Source: an uncultured Barnesiella sp.
GTDB lineage: Bacteria > Bacteroidota > Bacteroidia > Bacteroidales > Barnesiellaceae_A
Length of the DNA stretch: 9,326 bases
Assembly: GCA_904502265.1 (NCBI GenBank)
Contig: CAJGDT010000055.1
Span: 1-9,326, forward strand
Direction: 5' to 3'
Part shown: positions 6,064-9,326 of the stretch, piece after piece
Layout: every line of letters begins with the position of its first letter
Numbering within the stretch: position 1 is the first letter of the stretch
The notes under the pieces: model-generated
The model's database searches: none
What the model saw: only the letters and a program-made list of their open reading frames with translations
Told to the model about the DNA's origin: nothing
Program-made: the position numbers and the translations under genes

Positions 6064-7860
6064 ATGAATAGAAACAAAATAACCACCTCAATAATAAGAT
6101 TATTATTATCAATCATCCTACTTTTTAGCGCCAACTCCGGATTGGCGCTAACAGATACCTTGCAGTTAAGAATCCTAAGGAAATCACAAGATTTAATTGA
6201 CACCAGCAACCGTGAGGGCTTGGAGATGCACAACAAAATAAACGAGCTGAAAGAAAACAAAAACGTCACAGACAGCATGTTTGTTGAGTTCTTAAATCAA
6301 AATATTATCACCCACTTCAGAGAGTTATCGCAACTACCCAACGCTATCGAAATACTCTCGGCAACAACCGAAGTACTGGAAAAGAAAAACTGCGAGAAGA
6401 AGATACTTCTTACACTATACCTTCCATTGGGTGCGGCATTTGAAGAAGTAGGCCTATGGAGCATCGCTATGGACTACTATCACAAAGCTCTCGCAATAGC
6501 GCAAGAAGGCAACTTGAAGGCCAACATTGCACGTATATATAATAATATAGCTGTAGCATACCACAAAATAGAACCCACAACGGCGATTGAGTACCTCAAC
6601 AAGTCCCTCGAAATAAACAAAATGGTAGGAGACAAAAAAGAGTTGTACCTCAACTACAACAACCTGGCGGCTATATACATGAAGCAAAAGGAGTACGACA
6701 ACGCTCTCGATAATGCCCTGATGGCCATACACATGATAAATAAAGAGAAGAATGCCGATATGTACTATCTTATGCAATGTAACATCGGTTCACTCTACGC
6801 ACAAAAGAAAGATTATAATTTGGCTATTTCGTATCTCGAAGATGCGCACAAGCACTTTGAACAACGAAACAACTATGCCGAACTAATCACCGTGCATATT
6901 CTCTTGGCCGAGGCATACGAAAAATCCGGAAACACTGCAATGGCCAACCAAACAATCAACCACATTGACAACGAATTGATAAATAAAATCAATAATGCCG
7001 AACTTGAGTCGAACGTGCGAACCACATTGGCCAAACTATTCAAAGAGAAGCAATTACACCAAAAGGCATACAAAAACCTCGAAATAGCATCGTTATTGAA
7101 AGATTCGTTGCAACGTGCCAACGATGAGCTTAAGATAAAAAACCTCGAAAAGATATACATTAACGAACAAAAAATACGCGAAAGCGCAACTACTATCAAC
7201 GAACTTGAACTAAAGAAGTTGCGTAGTGACAGGCAAATCACCATTGTTGTCATTGCCTTGCTCATACTCTCTATTACGCTCATATTCTTCATCATACGAT
7301 CACGCATGAAGGATAAACTCATCAAGACCAATGCTATGCTGTCGGAACAAGAGAAGATACTGCGAGATAAAGAGTTGGAGTTGCAACACATCAAAGAGCA
7401 AGAGCTAAAGCAAGCTATTGACCAAAAGAACCGAGAACTGTCAAGCTATGCCCTTTCTTACACGAAAGATAATGAGTTCTTGGCCAACTTGAGCGAGGAG
7501 CTAAAAAATCTATTGCTTGAAATCAACCCACGCGATAAAGAACACCGCGAGCACATACGCAGCATTATCACACAGCTCAAGCAACACTGCTCAACCGACA
7601 ACTGGCAAGAGTTTCGTTACTACTTTGAGCAGGTACACCCCTCGTTCTACGAGCGTCTCGACGAGATATCACCCGGTATGACCCAACGACAAAAGCGGTT
7701 GTGTGCCATGCTATACATAGGACTATCAACCAAGGAAATATCGTCTATCACCTTCCGTGAGGTACGTAGTATCGAGTCTGCACGTAACCGCCTGCGCAAG
7801 AAACTCGAAATACCCGAAGAGGAGAACATACAAGAGTTCCTTACACGCAAGCTTGGATAA
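6064..7860 (+). CDS. Inner-membrane one-component regulator: periplasmic TPR domain, one membrane helix, coiled coil, LuxR-type HTH
   Basis: The protein has 598 residues. A hydrophobic N-terminus (about 10-28) acts as a signal peptide or anchor. Residues about 115-345 form consecutive TPR helices with typical A/Y/G spacing, for example NNIAVAY...AIEYLNKSLEI (160-184) and NIGSLYAQKKDYNLAISYLEDA (240-261, read from position). A coiled-coil stretch leads to a membrane helix (about 391-412, ITIVVIALLILSITLIFFII) followed by basic residues, so the TPRs should be periplasmic and the C-terminus cytoplasmic. A second coiled coil spans about 420-465. Residues about 538-582 form a LuxR/GerE-like HTH: MTQRQKRLCAML, then GLSTKEIS and a recognition helix with RSIESARNRLRKKLEI. 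Such TPR-HTH proteins are widespread in Bacteroidota; no kinase or receiver domain is present, so the signal probably passes directly through the membrane. It is divergent from the T9SS cargo operon and 31 bases upstream of a glycosidase. Its ligand and targets are unknown. Confidence 0.9.
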   Translation: MNRNKITTSIIRLLLSIILLFSANSGLALTDTLQLRILRKSQDLIDTSNREGLEMHNKINELKENKNVTDSMFVEFLNQNIITHFRELSQLPNAIEILSATTEVLEKKNCEKKILLTLYLPLGAAFEEVGLWSIAMDYYHKALAIAQEGNLKANIARIYNNIAVAYHKIEPTTAIEYLNKSLEINKMVGDKKELYLNYNNLAAIYMKQKEYDNALDNALMAIHMINKEKNADMYYLMQCNIGSLYAQKKDYNLAISYLEDAHKHFEQRNNYAELITVHILLAEAYEKSGNTAMANQTINHIDNELINKINNAELESNVRTTLAKLFKEKQLHQKAYKNLEIASLLKDSLQRANDELKIKNLEKIYINEQKIRESATTINELELKKLRSDRQITIVVIALLILSITLIFFIIRSRMKDKLIKTNAMLSEQEKILRDKELELQHIKEQELKQAIDQKNRELSSYALSYTKDNEFLANLSEELKNLLLEINPRDKEHREHIRSIITQLKQHCSTDNWQEFRYYFEQVHPSFYERLDEISPGMTQRQKRLCAMLYIGLSTKEISSITFREVRSIESARNRLRKKLEIPEEENIQEFLTRKLG

Positions 7861-7882
7861 CGAAATATACATATTATAATAT

Positions 7883-7887
7883 AGAGG
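7883..7887 (+). promoter_or_regulatory. Shine-Dalgarno-like AGAGG before the glycosidase start
   Basis: AGAGG ends four bases before the ATG at 7892. It supports that start, which also gives a signal peptide and lipobox. The same octamer ATAGAGGC occurs in the leader of the regulator gene (6035-6042), but there it is 21 bases from the start. No TAnnTTTG element lies in the 31-base gap, so this gene is probably co-transcribed with the regulator. Confidence 0.35.
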
Positions 7888-7891
7888 CTAC

Positions 7892-9326
7892 ATGAGAAAG
7901 GTATTAGAGTTCATTGCTGTGTATTCATTATGCTATATGGTGGCGTGCAGCTCACCATACGACACAGCACCCACACGCACAAGAGAGAGCTTCGATAACG
8001 ACTGGCTCTTCTTACTATCCAATGTCGAAGGAGCTGAAGCCGTTGAATACGATGACAGCGACTGGCGAAGAGTGAATTTACCTCACGATTGGGCTATTGA
8101 AGGAGACTTCTCGGCCGATAATCCATCGGGATATGCCGGTGGAGCACTTCCCGGTGGTGTAGGCTGGTATCGCAAACACTTTGTTGTAGACAGCAGCGAT
8201 TTGGCCAACGGTAAGCGCATATACCTTGACTTCGATGGTGTCTATATGCTTTCTACCGTATATGTCAATGGAATATCAACCGGTACTCGGCCATACGGAT
8301 ATATCTCTTTCCGTCGTGACATAACACCTCTCCTGCATCAGGGTGAAAATGTGGTAGCTGTAAAAGTCGACAACGAACTGCAACCGAACTCACGCTGGTA
8401 TAGTGGCTGTGGCATATATCGCCACGTATGGATGGTAAAGACCGAGGCTATACACGTCGACAACTGGGGTACTTATGTAACAACACCTATAGTCAACGAC
8501 AATGAAGCTACCGTAAATGTAGCCACACAACTGCGCAACACAACATGCGACAGCGTAAACGTAAGCGTCACCCAATACATCCTTGATACCAACGGCAAGA
8601 TTATTGCTCAAGCCGACGGCATCATGAATATTACTCCCGACACCACCGCCGAAGCAAGCATACAACTACAACTCAACAACCCTCACCGTTGGTCTATCGA
8701 AGATCCATACCTGTACACCATTCGCACCGAGGTTGCTCATAATGGAATAGTTACAGACACATACGACACACCCTTTGGCGTACGCACATTCCGCTTTGAC
8801 ACAAAGGAGGGATTCTTCCTTAACGACAAACCTGTGAAGATAAAAGGTGTGTGCATGCACCATGACTTAGGATGCTTGGGCGCTGCTGTAAACACACGTG
8901 CCATAGAGCGACAACTCGAAATACTCAAGGAGATGGGCTGTAATGCATATCGTTGTTCGCACAATCCTCCTGCACCCGAGGTACTCGACCTCTGCGACCG
9001 CATGGGATTTATTGTGATGGACGAAGCATTGGACATGTGGAGTCGACCCAAAACTCAGTACGACTACGCACGCTTCTTCAAGGAGTGGCACGAACGCGAC
9101 ATCACCGACTTGGTACTGCGCGACCGCAATCACCCATCTATTTTTATGTGGAGCTTGGGCAATGAGGTGCGCGAACAGTGGACACACGAGGCGAGCGACA
9201 TCCTTTCGCTCGACGATGCCAACATGCCCCTCAACTTGATGAAGGATGCCTCGGCACTGGCAAAAGAGGGCACAAAGTTGAGCACCAACTCGCTCATTAC
9301 AAGACGACTGTGCGAGATAGTGAAAA
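7892..9326 (+). CDS. Lipoprotein GH2 beta-galactosidase-like glycoside hydrolase, C-terminus beyond window
   Basis: The frame is open from the ATG at 7892 to the window end (478 complete codons). The N-terminus is a lipoprotein signal with lipobox MVAC (Cys19) followed by SS, so the protein should be membrane-anchored in the periplasm or at the surface. Domains in order are the GH2 sugar-binding jelly roll (about 31-185, with LPHDW at 63-67, PGGVGWYRK at 87-95 and SGCGIYRHVW at 171-180), the Ig-like domain (about 190-300) and the start of the TIM barrel (from about 305). The barrel shows MHHD (322-325), YRCSHNPP (353-360) and HPSIFMWSLGNE, in which Glu425 is the expected acid/base. The nucleophile Glu lies past the window. 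The family retains exo-acting beta-galactosidases, glucuronidases and others; the N-terminal style resembles Bacteroidales beta-galactosidases, but substrate cannot be fixed. It is 31 bases after the regulator, so it may be a direct target or partner. Confidence 0.92.
   Translation, partial: MRKVLEFIAVYSLCYMVACSSPYDTAPTRTRESFDNDWLFLLSNVEGAEAVEYDDSDWRRVNLPHDWAIEGDFSADNPSGYAGGALPGGVGWYRKHFVVDSSDLANGKRIYLDFDGVYMLSTVYVNGISTGTRPYGYISFRRDITPLLHQGENVVAVKVDNELQPNSRWYSGCGIYRHVWMVKTEAIHVDNWGTYVTTPIVNDNEATVNVATQLRNTTCDSVNVSVTQYILDTNGKIIAQADGIMNITPDTTAEASIQLQLNNPHRWSIEDPYLYTIRTEVAHNGIVTDTYDTPFGVRTFRFDTKEGFFLNDKPVKIKGVCMHHDLGCLGAAVNTRAIERQLEILKEMGCNAYRCSHNPPAPEVLDLCDRMGFIVMDEALDMWSRPKTQYDYARFFKEWHERDITDLVLRDRNHPSIFMWSLGNEVREQWTHEASDILSLDDANMPLNLMKDASALAKEGTKLSTNSLITRRLCEIVK

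Noticed and set aside
6873..7394. A 173-residue minus-strand open frame
   Set aside because: Its Ser/Leu/Ile-rich composition is the reverse of the Lys/Glu-rich coiled-coil coding strand of the regulator.
6064..7860. Naming the regulator susR
   Set aside because: A membrane sensor with a C-terminal HTH is a layout shared by several Bacteroidota regulators; without an alignment the symbol cannot be supported, and no starch-utilisation genes are in view.
8953..9165. Small open frames in the glycosidase region on both strands
   Set aside because: The continuous GH2 frame with family motifs accounts for this DNA.

Overview
The window looks like a chromosomal stretch from a member of the Bacteroidota, most likely order Bacteroidales. 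The evidence is: type IX secretion (T9SS) type A-like C-terminal sorting tails on two proteins, an Omp28-like protein, a membrane-bound TPR/LuxR-type-HTH regulator of a kind common in this phylum, a lipoprotein GH2 glycosidase of the Bacteroidales style, promoter elements of the Bacteroides type (TTTG and TAnnTTTG), and mostly poor Shine-Dalgarno sequences. T9SS tails are uncommon in human gut Bacteroides itself, so another Bacteroidales lineage is more likely. I cannot name the genus.

Layout: two divergent transcription units share a 280-base intergenic region (5784-6063). The leftward unit (minus strand) has three closely spaced genes. First is a 1023-residue secreted protein made of two tandem Omp28-like thioredoxin-fold modules (2712-5783). 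After a 27-base gap comes a 581-residue secreted repeat protein, probably a beta-propeller, with a T9SS tail (939-2684). After a 35-base gap comes a close paralogue of that protein (1-903), cut by the window start. The rightward unit (plus strand) starts with a 598-residue inner-membrane one-component regulator: a periplasmic TPR domain, one membrane helix, a coiled coil and a LuxR-type HTH (6064-7860). After 31 bases comes a lipoprotein GH2 beta-galactosidase-like gene (7892 onwards), cut by the window end before its nucleophile.

Working model (inference): the leftward genes make exported proteins that are moved across the outer membrane by T9SS and kept at the surface or released. The rightward regulator could sense a periplasmic state or ligand and control its own unit with the glycosidase, the divergent cargo operon, or both. 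The intergenic region carries one good Bacteroides-type promoter facing left, one -7 element facing right, and a cluster of 10-base-periodic ATACA repeats just upstream of the leftward promoter that is a candidate operator. No RNA genes, insertion sequences, CRISPR arrays or convincing terminators were seen. Almost all other open frames are shadows of these five genes.
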